A stretch of 64,000 nt of DNA from JBDTSW01 sp963758845 (GCA_963758845.1 CAVWWX010000002.1:310001-374000); one strand, 5' to 3'. Positions 17,127 to 26,455 are shown, numbered from the stretch's first letter. Numbers and translations are program-made. The notes: generated by a model from the sequence alone, not told the origin.

Positions 17127-17906
17127 GTGCGGATCCTGTTCATCGCCGACATCGTCGGCAAGCCGGGACGGATGGGCCTCGAGCGCGCGATGCCCGAGCT
17201 GCGCGCGGCGCACTCGCCGGACCTGGTGATCGCCAACGGCGAGAACACCGCCGGCGGCCTCGGCATCACCGAGAAGACGGCCGGCGAGCTCTACGGGATG
17301 GGCGTCGACGTGATCACGCTGGGCAACCACACCTACCGCCACCGCGAGGTCTACGACTACCTCGACGCCGAGCAGCGAATAGTGCGGCCCGCCAACTACA
17401 TGAAGTCGAGCCCGGGCCGCGGGTCGATGATCGTCGAGGCGGCCGGGCGCCGGGTGGCCGTGGTGAACCTCTCCGGGCAGGTGCAGATGCGCGCCGCGCG
17501 CTCGCCGTTCCCGGAGGCCGACTCGATCCTCGACGGGCTCGAGGGCCGGGCCGATGTCGTCTTCGTCGATTTCCACGCCGAGGTCACCTCGGAGAAGATC
17601 GCGATGGGCTGGCACCTCGATGGCCGGGTCGCCGCGGTGGTCGGCACCCACACTCACGTCCCGACCGCCGACGCGCGCGTGCTCCCCCACGGCACCGCCT
17701 TCATCAGCGACGTCGGGATGACAGGCTCGCGCGACAGCGTCCTGGGCGTTCGCTGGGAGCAGGCCCTGGAGGGCTTTCGCACCCAGCTCCCGGTGCGCTT
17801 CACCACGGCCGAGGAGAACGTGTGGGTGAACGCCGTGGTCGTCACCGTCCGCGACGACGGGCTGGCCGAGTCGATCGAGCAGATCCTGGTCCCGGCCCCG
17901 GACTAG
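17127..17906 (+). CDS. ymdB: YmdB-family metallophosphoesterase
   Basis: This 259-residue phosphodiesterase belongs to the TIGR00282 family. Bacillus YmdB hydrolyses 2',3'-cyclic nucleotides and affects biofilm and sporulation decisions. Metal ligands are visible as IADIVGKPGR, NGENTAGG, GNHTYRHRE, DFHAEVTSEK and GTHTHVPTAD. The start is a GTG, which gives the family N-terminus RILFIADIVG. The stop overlaps by 4 bases the end of the convergent RTX-type gene. Confidence 0.92.
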   Translation: MRILFIADIVGKPGRMGLERAMPELRAAHSPDLVIANGENTAGGLGITEKTAGELYGMGVDVITLGNHTYRHREVYDYLDAEQRIVRPANYMKSSPGRGSMIVEAAGRRVAVVNLSGQVQMRAARSPFPEADSILDGLEGRADVVFVDFHAEVTSEKIAMGWHLDGRVAAVVGTHTHVPTADARVLPHGTAFISDVGMTGSRDSVLGVRWEQALEGFRTQLPVRFTTAEENVWVNAVVVTVRDDGLAESIEQILVPAPD

Positions 17907-19018
17907 GGGCGCGGCCGCACCCGCTCGCAGCTACGCCCGCCGGAGTCGAGCGCGTCGCGCCGCAGCGAATCGTTGCCGGAGCCGCAGTCCAGGCGAACGT
18001 CCGCAACGCCGTCCTTGGCCTTGAGCGTGTCGTCGCCGCCGCGGCCGCGGATCTCATCGCCCCCGGCCCCGCCGCGCAGGACGTTGTCCGAATCGTCGCC
18101 GATGAGGAAGTCAGGGAAGTCGCCCCCGGTGAGGTTCTCGATCGAGCCCTGGAGGTCGTCCCCGGTCCCGTCCGCGGTCCCGCCGTCGTTCGCCTCGCCG
18201 TCGATCGAGAGCTCGACCGCGCTCGAGCTGTCCAGGTAGCTGGCCGTGTCGCGGCCCGGGCCGCCGCCGATCACGTCGGCCCCGCCTTGGCCGACGATGA
18301 TGTCGTTGCCCCTGCCGCCGATCAGCTCGTCGCCGCCACCACCGCCGAGCATGCCGTAGGCGACGCCGGGCGCCGGGAGCACGAACCCCAGCGCGGTCGG
18401 GCCGCCCGTCGCCTTGCCCCCCATGCCGCTCACCAGATCGGGTTGAGCGTTGCCACTGAAGACGAGGTTCTCGGCCCCGGTGACATCGACATCGATGTCG
18501 TCGACGAACAGGTCGGAGTCGCCCACGGCATGGTTGATTCCGTTCGCCCCAGCGCGGATGTTCGCGCCGTTGGGGTCCTCGTCGGACGAGTAGCTCAGGA
18601 CGTCGGTCCCGGCTCCGAGCCGTAGCTTCCACTCGATCTCGTCGGGGTTCCCGGGCTCGGCGTCCCCTGCGTTGGACGCCCCCGGGCCGAATGCATCGGG
18701 GTTGTCGATCGCGACCTCCTGGAAGGGACCGACACTCGCCGGGCTGTTGTCCCGATACACGATCTCGTCGACGGTGTTCACGGTCGGGTCGCCGCCCGCG
18801 CAGGTCATCGGGCTGCCGCGGTAGACGACGATCTCGCCGGCCTGGTAGTCGAAGACGATCGACCCTCCGAGGGAGTTGGTGACGGTTAGCTTGGCGGCGG
18901 TCGGGTCGAAGGTGCAGCCGGTGGGCCCCAGGGCCGCCGCGTGAGTCCCGCCCAGGGACAGGCCGGTAACGGCTGCGATGCAGCCGGTTGACAGCGCCGC
19001 CATCCCCCTGCCCAACAC
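17903..19018 (-). CDS. Secreted RTX-type calcium-binding protein
   Basis: A Sec signal peptide (about residues 1-28, cleavage near THAA) is followed by a beta-rich region with two Cys. An RTX segment then has several GGxGxD nonapeptides (GGGGDELIGGRGNDIIVGQGGADVIGGG, and later RGGAGGDEIRGRGGDDTL). These repeats form calcium-stabilised parallel beta-rolls outside the cell. The final 30 residues contain two Cys (VRLDCGSGND, GRSCERV), a tail common to actinobacterial RTX proteins. No type I exporter is adjacent, consistent with Sec export in a monoderm. A second protein of this class is at 62773-63522. Confidence 0.85.
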   Translation of the reverse strand: MLGRGMAALSTGCIAAVTGLSLGGTHAAALGPTGCTFDPTAAKLTVTNSLGGSIVFDYQAGEIVVYRGSPMTCAGGDPTVNTVDEIVYRDNSPASVGPFQEVAIDNPDAFGPGASNAGDAEPGNPDEIEWKLRLGAGTDVLSYSSDEDPNGANIRAGANGINHAVGDSDLFVDDIDVDVTGAENLVFSGNAQPDLVSGMGGKATGGPTALGFVLPAPGVAYGMLGGGGGDELIGGRGNDIIVGQGGADVIGGGPGRDTASYLDSSSAVELSIDGEANDGGTADGTGDDLQGSIENLTGGDFPDFLIGDDSDNVLRGGAGGDEIRGRGGDDTLKAKDGVADVRLDCGSGNDSLRRDALDSGGRSCERVRPRP

Positions 19019-19067
19019 GATGAGTCGAGTCTAGACCCGGCGACCCGGCAAGTCCACCAGGCGCGAC

Positions 19068-19487
19068 TCAGCTCAGCAGCGTCGACCCATCCTCGGCGAT
19101 CGTCCAGTGGGGGTTGTGGGCGACCTCCCACGGGTGGCCGTCCGGGTCGATGAAGACGCCCGAGTAGCCGCCCCAGAACGTCTCGGCGCCCGGGCGGCCG
19201 ATCGTGGCGCCGGCCGCCTTGGCCTCGGCGAGCACCGAGTCGACCTCGGCGGGCGAGCGCACGTTGTGGGCGAGGGTGATGCCGCCCCATCCGCCCGGGT
19301 CATCGACGGTCGAGTCCTCGGCCAGGCGGGCGCGGTCCCACAGGGCGACGACCATGCCGCCCGACTGGAAGAAGACGACATCGTCGCCCGGCTCGGCGCC
19401 GGTGCTCCAGCCGATCGCCTCGTAGAAGGCCCTCGCGCGGTCGAGGTCGGCCACGCCCAAGGTGAGGACACTGAGGCGCTGCTCCAT
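19068..19487 (-). CDS. VOC-family (glyoxalase/bleomycin-resistance fold) protein
   Basis: This 139-residue protein has paired beta-alpha-beta-beta-beta modules: LTLGVADLDRARAFYEAIGW...VVFFQSGGMVVALW, then LAHNVRSPAEVDSVLAEAKAAGATI...FIDPDGHPWEVAHNP. The last motif holds the usual metal or substrate residues of the VOC superfamily. The substrate is not predictable. Together with the MarR gene 4 bases upstream it forms a small minus-strand unit. Confidence 0.9.
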   Translation of the reverse strand: MEQRLSVLTLGVADLDRARAFYEAIGWSTGAEPGDDVVFFQSGGMVVALWDRARLAEDSTVDDPGGWGGITLAHNVRSPAEVDSVLAEAKAAGATIGRPGAETFWGGYSGVFIDPDGHPWEVAHNPHWTIAEDGSTLLS

Positions 19488-19491
19488 CGAG

Positions 19492-19944
19492 CTAGCCGAT
19501 GGTCTTTCGCTCGCCGGCCGACTCGAGAGCCCGCCTCAGGATGTCGCGCAGGGCCCGCTGGTCGGCCGCGGGGAGGGCGGCGATCTCGGGCGGTGGCTCG
19601 GCCAGGCGGCGGTCGATCTCGTCCCGGACGCGGCGACCCTCTTCGGTGAGCGCGAGGAGCTTCACGCGGCGGTCGTTGGGATCGGCCTGGCGCTCGACGA
19701 GGCCCTTCTCCTCGAGGCGGTCGGTGATCCACGTTACCGCCGAGTTGTCGCAGTGGAGCACCTTGGCGATCCTGCCCATCGGCTGCGGCGAGTCGAGCTC
19801 CTTCATGGCGAAGACCATCGGCGGGCGCAGGCCGTACTCGCCCTGCACCTCGACCATCACGGGGCGGTAGCGGGTGAAGAGCGCGTAGACGGCCTCCCAC
19901 GCCTCCTTCGCGTGCGCCGAGGATCTCTGTCCGGTGGTTGCCAT
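19492..19944 (-). CDS. MarR-family transcriptional regulator
   Basis: This 150-residue winged-helix regulator has IAKVLHCDNSAVTWITDRLEEKGLVERQADPNDRRVKLLALTEEGRR, the diagnostic MarR recognition helix plus wing. The ATG at 19944 is preferred over an upstream one at 19983, which would place the start inside the likely operator. It is divergent from the ABC exporter genes at 20021, which it probably represses. Confidence 0.93.
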   Translation of the reverse strand: MATTGQRSSAHAKEAWEAVYALFTRYRPVMVEVQGEYGLRPPMVFAMKELDSPQPMGRIAKVLHCDNSAVTWITDRLEEKGLVERQADPNDRRVKLLALTEEGRRVRDEIDRRLAEPPPEIAALPAADQRALRDILRRALESAGERKTIG

Positions 19945-19949
19945 GTTCA

Positions 19950-20005
19950 AAGGATCATACATCCTTACATTGGGTAGCTTCAATAGTTCAAGAATCGAAC
20001 CATTG
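19950..20005. promoter_or_regulatory. Inverted repeats between marR and the ABC exporter
   Basis: AAGGAT-N5-ATCCTT (19950-19966) is a perfect inverted repeat just upstream of marR. CAATAGTTC-N7-GAACCATTG (19981-20005, 8 of 9 pairs) lies 15 bases before the exporter start codon. Either or both are likely MarR operators. Confidence 0.65.
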
Positions 20006-20020
20006 TGCTACGTTATCGCG

Positions 20021-21059
20021 ATGACGAACGAGAACTCCATCGAGGTCCACGACCTCGTCCGCGTCTTCAAGAAGGGGCCCCGTGCCGTCGACGGCATCTC
20101 GCTACGGGTCGAACCGGGTGAGATCTACGGCTTCCTCGGCCCCAACGGCGCCGGCAAGTCGACCACCGTCCACATCCTGACCACCCTGCTGCCCCCCACC
20201 GAGGGCACCGCCACGGTGGCGGGCTTCGACGTGATCGAGGACGGGCGCGCCGTCCGCGACGCGATCGGCGTGGCGCTCCAGGAGGCCGCGCTCGACCCGT
20301 TCCTGACCGGGCGCGAGCACATGAAGCTCCAGGGCGGGCTGCACGGCCTTCCGGCCGGCGAGATCGAGCGCCGCGGCCAGGCGCTGCTGGAGCGCGTCGG
20401 CCTCGACGGCGAGGCCGCCGACCGGCGCGTGGGCGGATACTCGGGAGGCATGAAGCGCCGGCTCGACCTGGCGCTGGCGCTGATCCACGAGCCCCGCATC
20501 CTCTTCCTCGACGAGCCCACCACCGGCCTCGACATCCAGAGCCGGACGGCGCTCTGGGACGAGGTCTCCCGCCTCGCCCGCCAGGAGGGCGTGACCGTCT
20601 TCCTCACCACGCAGTACCTCGAGGAGGCCGACGAGCTGGCCGACCGCGTGGGGATCATCGAGCAGGGCAAGCTGGTCGCCGAGGGCACTCCCGCTGCGCT
20701 CAAGGCCGAGATCGGCCGGCCCACCGTCGAGGCCGCGCCGGCGGATGCCGCCGACGTCGGGCGGGTCGAGTCCGTCCTTGGCCGCTTCGGCGAGGCCCTT
20801 CCCGCCGCCCGCGGAGCCGCGGCGGTGCGCCTCGAGGACGGCACCGAGGACCTGGCCGAGGTCGTCCGCGCGCTGGACGCCGACGGGATTCAGGGTCGCC
20901 GACCTCCAGCTCCACGCTCCCTCGCTGGACGACGTGTTCCTCGCCAAGACCGGCCGCTCGCTCGAGGGCGCCGAGGAGGAGCTGGACGAGCAGGCGGAGC
21001 TCGCCGCCGAGGGCGGCGACACCGCCGAGCGCGAGGCCGTCACAGCCGCAGCGCGATGA
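20021..21059 (+). CDS. ABC exporter ATP-binding protein, DrrA-like (frameshifted)
   Basis: This is an ATPase of the daunorubicin-resistance type. Walker A is GPNGAGKST, the signature is YSGGMKRRLDLA, and Walker B is ILFLDEPTTGLD. The DrrA-specific C-terminal domain ends LHAPSLDDVFLAKTGRSLEG. That last segment is in another frame: one extra base at about 20887-20892 separates DADGI from VADLQLHAPSL. Its stop overlaps the first permease start (ATGA). The MarR control and DrrA signature suggest export of a hydrophobic drug or lipid. Confidence 0.88.
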
Positions 21060-21850
21060 CCGCGGCCGCCCTCCACAGCCCGCTGCGCAGGCAGTCGCGC
21101 TACCTCGCGTGGCGGTCGATCACGCGCACGATCCGCCAGCCGATCATGATCGTGCCGACGCTGGTCTTCCCGCTGTTCCTGCTGGCGATCAACGCCAGCG
21201 GGCTGAGCGCGGCCACCGACATCCCGGGCTTCCCCACCGACTCCTATCTGACTTTCGCGCTCGCCTTCCCGTTCATCCAGGGGGCGATCTTCGCCACCAA
21301 CACCGCCGGGACCAACCTCGCCGAGGACATCGGCTCGGGGTTCTTCAACCGCCTGTCGCTCACGCCCATGCGAGGCTCGGCGCTGCTCGCCGGCCAGCTG
21401 GCCGGGGTGTTGATGGTCGCCATGGTCCAGGCGGTCACCTACCTGCTGGTGGGGCTCGCCGCGGGCGCCCATTTCGAGGCCGGCCTGGCCGGGGTGCCGG
21501 TGCTCTTCGCCCTGTCCTTCGCGATCTGCGCCGCCTTCGGGGCCTTCGGCCTGTTCGTCGGCCTTCGCACGGGCTCGGGCGAGGCGGTCCAGGGCCTGTT
21601 CCCGCTGATGTTCGTCCTGCTCTTCCTCAGCTCGGCCTCCCTGCCGCGCGATCTGATCGAGCAGGACTGGTTTCAGACAGCGGCCACGATCAACCCCGTC
21701 TCCTACGTGATCGAGGCGGTGCGCAGCCTGTTCGTGTTCGGCTGGGACGGCGAGGCGCTGGCCCTCGGCTTCGGGGTCGCGCTGGCCTTCTTCGCCGTGT
21801 CGCTCGTCGCGGCCAACTTCGCGATGAAGGATCGGATGGTTCGCACGTGA
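21056..21850 (+). CDS. ABC-2 permease, DrrB-like, first subunit
   Basis: This 264-residue protein has six hydrophobic segments, the usual ABC-2 half-transporter size. NPVSYVIEAVRSLFV near the C-terminus is the characteristic ABC-2 motif preceding the last helix. ATGA overlap with the ATPase and GTGA overlap with the next permease indicate tight translational coupling. Confidence 0.9.
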   Translation: MTAAALHSPLRRQSRYLAWRSITRTIRQPIMIVPTLVFPLFLLAINASGLSAATDIPGFPTDSYLTFALAFPFIQGAIFATNTAGTNLAEDIGSGFFNRLSLTPMRGSALLAGQLAGVLMVAMVQAVTYLLVGLAAGAHFEAGLAGVPVLFALSFAICAAFGAFGLFVGLRTGSGEAVQGLFPLMFVLLFLSSASLPRDLIEQDWFQTAATINPVSYVIEAVRSLFVFGWDGEALALGFGVALAFFAVSLVAANFAMKDRMVRT

Positions 21851-22656
21851 CGGCTCCGACCGCAGCCCCGTCGGGCGCCGAGCGCCGCCGCCGCTACCTG
21901 TCGGTGACGCGCGCCGTGTTCTGGCGCCACATGCACAACGTGCTGCACAAGCCGGTGCTGTTCATCCCCGCGATCGTCTTCCCCCTGTTCTTCTACATGG
22001 CCTTCGCGGGCGGGCTGTCGGGCCTCTCCGACATCCCGGGCTTCGACTACTACGACTACAACGCCTTCCAGTTCACGTTCGTGCTCCTGCAGTCGGCGGC
22101 GTTCGGCGGCGTCTTCATCGGCTTCTCGATCGGCGCCGACTTCGACTCGGGGCTCACGCGCAGGCTGTTCGTGGCAGCCGGCGATCGCTCCTCGGTCCTG
22201 GCCGGGTTCGGCGTTGCCGCGCTGGTGCGGGCGGTGATGGTCTGGGCGATGGTGTTCGCGATCGCGCTGGTGACCGGGATGGAGGTCGCGGGCAGCTTCG
22301 CCGACCTCGTCGGCCTGTTCTGGCTGGCCGCGATCGTCAACGTCGCCGCGTTCCTGTTCGCGGCGGGGATGATGACCCGGTTCCGCACGATGCAGGCGGC
22401 GCCGGCGATGCAGATCCCGATGTTCATGATCCTGATGACGGCCCCCGTCTACGTGCCCCGGGAGATGATCCAGGGCTGGGTCGCGACCGCCACCGAGTAC
22501 AACCCGTTCACCGCGATCGTCGAAGGTGGGCGCAGCCTGATGGCCGGCAACCCGTTCCACCTGCTGCTCGCGTTCGCGGCCGCCGCCGGGCTCGTCGCCC
22601 TGATGGCACTGTTCGCGAAGACGGGCCTGCGCCGAGCCGAGGAGGCAGCAGCCTAG
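21847..22656 (+). CDS. ABC-2 permease, DrrB-like, second subunit
   Basis: This 269-residue paralogue of the preceding permease has six membrane segments and the equivalent TEYNPFTAIVEGGRSLM motif. Its GTG start lies in the stop of the first permease. Two different permeases with one ATPase imply a heterodimeric membrane domain. Confidence 0.9.
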   Translation: MTAPTAAPSGAERRRRYLSVTRAVFWRHMHNVLHKPVLFIPAIVFPLFFYMAFAGGLSGLSDIPGFDYYDYNAFQFTFVLLQSAAFGGVFIGFSIGADFDSGLTRRLFVAAGDRSSVLAGFGVAALVRAVMVWAMVFAIALVTGMEVAGSFADLVGLFWLAAIVNVAAFLFAAGMMTRFRTMQAAPAMQIPMFMILMTAPVYVPREMIQGWVATATEYNPFTAIVEGGRSLMAGNPFHLLLAFAAAAGLVALMALFAKTGLRRAEEAAA

Positions 22657-22662
22657 AGCCGG

Positions 22663-23112
22663 CTAGCTCGCCTCGGACTCGGCGAGCTGCTTGAGGTTGC
22701 CCAGCGACTTGCGGGCTGCGCGGCGGGCGGGAGCGCCAGCGATCTTCCCCGCGATCAGCTTGAGGGGCCCCTTCGGCAGGTCGAAGTCGTTCTCGTAGCC
22801 GAAGCGGGTGCCGCCGTTGGCGTGCTCGAAGCGGTAGCGGACCTTGGCCCCGGCCCCCTTCGGGCCGTCGGCGTCCCACTCGGCCAGCTCGGGCGGGTCC
22901 GAGCGGGTGAGCGTCCAGTGGACCTTCACGGGCTGGCCGCCCAGGCAGAGGACCTGGCGAAACGAATCGCCCTCGTCGAGCTCCCCCGCGGGCGCGCCGT
23001 GGGTGCTCGAGTGCGCCGACACCCAGTCGCCGAGGCGGTCGGGGTCCATCGCCAGGTCCCAGACCGCCTGCGGCGGGGCGTCGATCTCGATCTGCTCGCG
23101 AACCTCGGCCAT
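22663..23112 (-). CDS. SRPBCC (START-like) protein, Rv0910-like
   Basis: This 149-residue helix-grip protein shows the START/polyketide-cyclase pattern: IDAPPQAVWDLAMDPDRLGDWVSAH at the N-terminus, GDSFRQVLCLGG, and a long C-terminal helix. Mycobacterial Rv0910 has this fold and is described as the toxin partner of Rv0909. The gene 24 bases upstream encodes an Rv0909-like protein in the same order, so the pair is annotated together. A role as a lipid-binding or stress protein rather than a toxin is equally compatible with the sequence. Confidence 0.75.
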   Translation of the reverse strand: MAEVREQIEIDAPPQAVWDLAMDPDRLGDWVSAHSSTHGAPAGELDEGDSFRQVLCLGGQPVKVHWTLTRSDPPELAEWDADGPKGAGAKVRYRFEHANGGTRFGYENDFDLPKGPLKLIAGKIAGAPARRAARKSLGNLKQLAESEAS

Positions 23113-23136
23113 TGGCCGGTCTCCGGTGGCGGCGTC

Positions 23137-23482
23137 CTACTTGGCGCCGCCGACCTCTTCGGGCTTGTGCCGGTGGTGGGCTTTGCGGCCGGCCTTCTCG
23201 GCGGCGTCGGTCTTGGCCTTGCCCGCGGCCCGCTTCGGCGTCTTCGCATCGCCGGGCGGCGGGGCCGTCGGCGTCTCGGGGCTGCCGGGCGGGGTCTCGG
23301 CCTTGGCGTCGGCGCCGGGATCCTTGATTGCTGCCGCGGCTGCCTTCGCCTTGTCGCGTGAGGCTGCCCGGGCCCTTGGCGATGTCCTTGAGCTCGGCGG
23401 CGTCCTCCTTGAGGGAGTCCGTTCCGCCGCGCTTATCGACGGCTTGCTTCGCCTTGTCGGCGATGTTCTTGAAGTTGACCAT
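23137..23482 (-). CDS. Rv0909-like antitoxin-type protein (frameshifted)
   Basis: The N-terminus MVNFKNIADKAKQAVDKRGG matches the short helical Rv0909-family start. The stretch EDAAELKDIAKG leads into GSLTDKAKAAAAAIKDPG once one extra base at about 23354-23358 is removed. The rest is a Pro/Lys/Ala-rich tail ending HHRHKPEEVGGAK. The protein is hydrophilic, lysine-rich and probably disordered outside the first helices. It lies directly upstream of the SRPBCC gene. Confidence 0.65.
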
Positions 23483-23598
23483 CTGGCTTCTTCCTCCTCG
23501 ATTCTGCGTTCGGCGTGCGTATTCCCCGCGCGCCGCCGGCCCAACCCCGAATCGGGGCCTTGTCCGGCAACGGCTGCGCGCGGTGGCACAATTCCCGG

Positions 23599-24325
23599 AT
23601 GCGCGCGCTCGCGATCAATCATCAGCGTGATGCGGGCCCGGGGGTTTTCGCCGAGGCCATGGCCACTCGTGGCGTGGCGCTCGACGAGTGGTTCATCGCC
23701 GAGACGGGGGAATCCGCCCGCCGACCCCTTCTCCTACGACGCTGTCTTCACGTTCGGCGCCGCCGCCCATCCCGACCAGGACGACCTCTATGACTGGATG
23801 GCGCCGGAGAAGGAGCTTTTGGCCGAGCTCCTCGACCGCGGCGTGCCGTTGCTGGGCTCCTGCCTGGGCTCGCAGCTGGTGGCGTCGGCGGCCGGCTCGT
23901 CGCCGCGCCGCGCCAAGCGGCCCGAGATCGGCTGGTATGAGGTGGACGTGACCCCGGAGGGCCGCGACGACCCGTTGATCGGCCCGCTCGCCCCCAAGTT
24001 CACCGCCTTCGAGTGGCACTCCTACGAGGTCCCGCTGCCCCCCGGCGCGGTGGCCCTGGCGCGCAGCGCCGTGTGCCTGCAGGCCTATCGAGTGGGCGAG
24101 CTCGCCTGGGGCATCCAGTTCCACGCCGAGGTCGCCGCCCAGGACGCGCGAAGCTGGATCGACGAGTACGAGGTCGATCCCGACGCCATCGAGATGGGGC
24201 TCGAGCCGGCGAAGCTCCACGCCCAGACCGACCCGCTGATCGCCGGCTGGAACACCCTCGGGCGCGACCTCTGCGGCCGCTTCCTCGACGTCGTCGAGGC
24301 CCGCGCAGGCGCGATCGTCGCCTAG
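23599..24325 (+). CDS. Class I glutamine amidotransferase domain protein (frameshifted)
   Basis: This is a stand-alone GATase1 protein of about 240 residues. The nucleophile elbow reads LLGSCLGSQLVA (Cys), and the His/Glu pair lies in IQFHAEV. The first 35 residues (RALAINHQRDAGPGVFAEAM) are in a different frame. A G-run of five at 23706-23710 appears one base too long, after which NPPADPFSYDAVFTFG continues. Such proteins hydrolyse glutamine or gamma-glutamyl compounds, or deglycate. Its stop overlaps the end of the convergent SDR gene by 4 bases. Confidence 0.85.
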
Positions 24326-25068
24326 TCGGGGGTGACGTAGGCGCCCGAGATGCCGCCGTCGACCAGGAAGGTCGTGGCGTTGACGTACGAGCTCTCGTCG
24401 GAGGCGAGGAAGAGGGCGCCCATCGCGATCTCGCGCGCCTCGGCGAAGCGCCCCATCGGCAGGTGGACCAGCCGGCGCTCGGCCTGGGCGCGGTCGGAGG
24501 CGAACAGCTCCTGCAGGAGCGGCGTGTCGACCGGGCCCGGGCAGAGCGCGTTCACGCGCACCCCGCGGCGTGCGAACTCGACGCCCATCTCCCGCGACAT
24601 CGACAGCACGGCCCCCTTCGACGCTGCGTATGAGATCTGCGAGACCGCGGCGCCCATCACGGCGACGAACGAGGCCGTGTTGATCACCGAGCCTCCCCCG
24701 CCGTCGATCAGGTGCGGGATCCCGTGCTTGCAGCACAGCAGCACGCCGCGGATGTTCACGTCCTGAACCCGCTGCCACGCCTCGAGGTCGGTGTCGATCA
24801 CCGAGACGTCGTCGGGCGGGTTGATGCCGGCGTTGTTGAAGAGCACGTCGATCCGGCCCAGCTTGGAGCGCGCCTCGTCGTACATGTCGCGCACCTGGTC
24901 GGAGTCGGTGACGTCGGCGACGATCGCCAGCTCGCCCTCGGCGCCGTCGGTGAGATCGACGCCGACGACCCTCGCGCCCTCCTCGGCGAACACCCGAGCC
25001 GACTCGGCGCCGATTCCAGACGCGGCGCCGGTGATCACGCAGACCTTCCCCTCGAGCCTCCCGGCCAT
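24322..25068 (-). CDS. Short-chain dehydrogenase/reductase
   Basis: This 248-residue classical SDR has cofactor motif TGAASGIG, NNAG, and catalytic Ser-Tyr-Lys (SQISYAASKG). VDLTD after the second strand suggests NAD(H) preference. It is the last gene of the minus-strand run that begins with the glutamine-synthetase-like gene, 7 bases after the aldehyde dehydrogenase, so it probably acts on an alcohol or aldehyde of the same pathway. Confidence 0.9.
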   Translation of the reverse strand: MAGRLEGKVCVITGAASGIGAESARVFAEEGARVVGVDLTDGAEGELAIVADVTDSDQVRDMYDEARSKLGRIDVLFNNAGINPPDDVSVIDTDLEAWQRVQDVNIRGVLLCCKHGIPHLIDGGGGSVINTASFVAVMGAAVSQISYAASKGAVLSMSREMGVEFARRGVRVNALCPGPVDTPLLQELFASDRAQAERRLVHLPMGRFAEAREIAMGALFLASDESSYVNATTFLVDGGISGAYVTPD

Positions 25069-25075
25069 CAGCGCC

Positions 25076-26455
25076 TCACCCCTCCTCCGTCGCGTAGAAG
25101 ACGTTCTTGACCTCGGTGTAGTGATCGAGCGCGTGCGGGCCCAGCTCGCGGCCCACGCCCGACTGCTTGAAGCCGCCGAAGGGGGTCGAGACCCGGACCG
25201 AGAGGTTCGAGTTGATCGACAGCACCCCGCTGTCGATCGCGCGGACGACGCGCAGGGCCTTGGCGCCGTCGCGGGTCCAGACCGAGCCCGACAGGCCGTA
25301 GGGGGTGTCGTTGGCGATGGCGACCGCCTCGGCCTCGCCCTCGAATGGGATCACCGAGGCGATCGGGCCGAAGATCTCCTCGCGCGCCTGGCGGTCATCG
25401 TTGGAGACCGGGCAGAGCACGGTCGGGGCGAACCAGAAGCCGGGGCCCTCGGGCGCGTCACCCTTGAAGGCCACCGGGGGGTCGCCCTCGAGGAAGGAGG
25501 AGACCGTCTCGTGGTGCGAGGCCGAGATCAGGGGGCCCATCTCGGTGCCGTCCTCCAGCGGATCGCCGACCTTGATGTCCTTGACGGCGCCCTCGAAGTG
25601 GCCCATGAACTCGTCGAGCGCGGAGCGCTCGACCAGGATCCGCGAGCGCGCGCAGCAGTCCTGGCCCGCGTTACCGAAGACGCCGCCGGGCGCCGAGGCA
25701 GCGGCGGCCTCGAGGTCGGCGTCGGCGAAGACGACGTTGGCCGACTTTCCCCCCAGCTCCAGCGTCACCCGCTTGATGGTCGCCGCGGCTGCCTGGGCGA
25801 TCCCGCGGCCGACCTCGGTCGAGCCGGTGAAGGCGACCTTGGCGACGTCGGCATGCTCGACCAGCCGCTGGCCGGCGACCGAGCCCTTGCCCGCCACCAC
25901 GTTCAAGACGCCCTTCGGGATCCCGGACTCGACCGCGATCCGCTCCAGCTCGAGCGCGCTGAGCGGGGTCAGCTCGGCCGGCTTCAACACCACGGTGTTC
26001 CCCGCCGCGAGCGCCGGCGCAACCTTCCACGAGCTGATCACCAGCGGGAAGTTCCAGGGCACGATCATCCCCACGACCCCCAGCGGCTCGCGGAAGGTCA
26101 TGTCGACGCCGCCCGAGACCGGGATGGTGTCCCCGAGCAGGCGCTGTGGCGCCGCCGCGTAATAGCGGAAGCACTCGGCCACCATCCCGATCTCTCCCCG
26201 GGCGTCAGATATGGGCTTGCCGGCGTTGCGAGCCTCGAGCGTCGCCAGCTCCTCCTGGCGATCGGAGATCGCGCTCGAGAGCGCGTGGAGCATCGCCGAG
26301 CGGTCCTCGGGCGTCACCCGCCGCCAGCCGGCGAAGGCGTCCTTGGCCCTGGCGACCGCGGCGTCAACGTCCTCGGCGCCGGCGCGCTCGACCGAGGCCA
26401 TCTCCTCGGCGGTCGCCGGCTCGATGACGCTGATCGTCCCGGCGCCCGCGTTCAC
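25076..26455 (-). CDS. Aldehyde dehydrogenase, gamma-aminobutyraldehyde / gamma-glutamyl-aminoaldehyde type
   Basis: This 459-residue NAD(P)-dependent aldehyde dehydrogenase has PWNFPLVISSWKVAPALAAGN, the cofactor loop FTGSTEVGR, Glu in LELGGKSANVVF, and the catalytic Cys in GNAGQDCCARSR. Its closest recognisable class is the PuuC/PatD/betaine-aldehyde group. The GATase-like hydrolase upstream overlaps it by 4 bases. With the glutamine-synthetase-like ligase, this forms the puu-type set that oxidises gamma-glutamylated amines. Confidence 0.9.
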   Translation of the reverse strand: MNAGAGTISVIEPATAEEMASVERAGAEDVDAAVARAKDAFAGWRRVTPEDRSAMLHALSSAISDRQEELATLEARNAGKPISDARGEIGMVAECFRYYAAAPQRLLGDTIPVSGGVDMTFREPLGVVGMIVPWNFPLVISSWKVAPALAAGNTVVLKPAELTPLSALELERIAVESGIPKGVLNVVAGKGSVAGQRLVEHADVAKVAFTGSTEVGRGIAQAAAATIKRVTLELGGKSANVVFADADLEAAAASAPGGVFGNAGQDCCARSRILVERSALDEFMGHFEGAVKDIKVGDPLEDGTEMGPLISASHHETVSSFLEGDPPVAFKGDAPEGPGFWFAPTVLCPVSNDDRQAREEIFGPIASVIPFEGEAEAVAIANDTPYGLSGSVWTRDGAKALRVVRAIDSGVLSINSNLSVRVSTPFGGFKQSGVGRELGPHALDHYTEVKNVFYATEEG

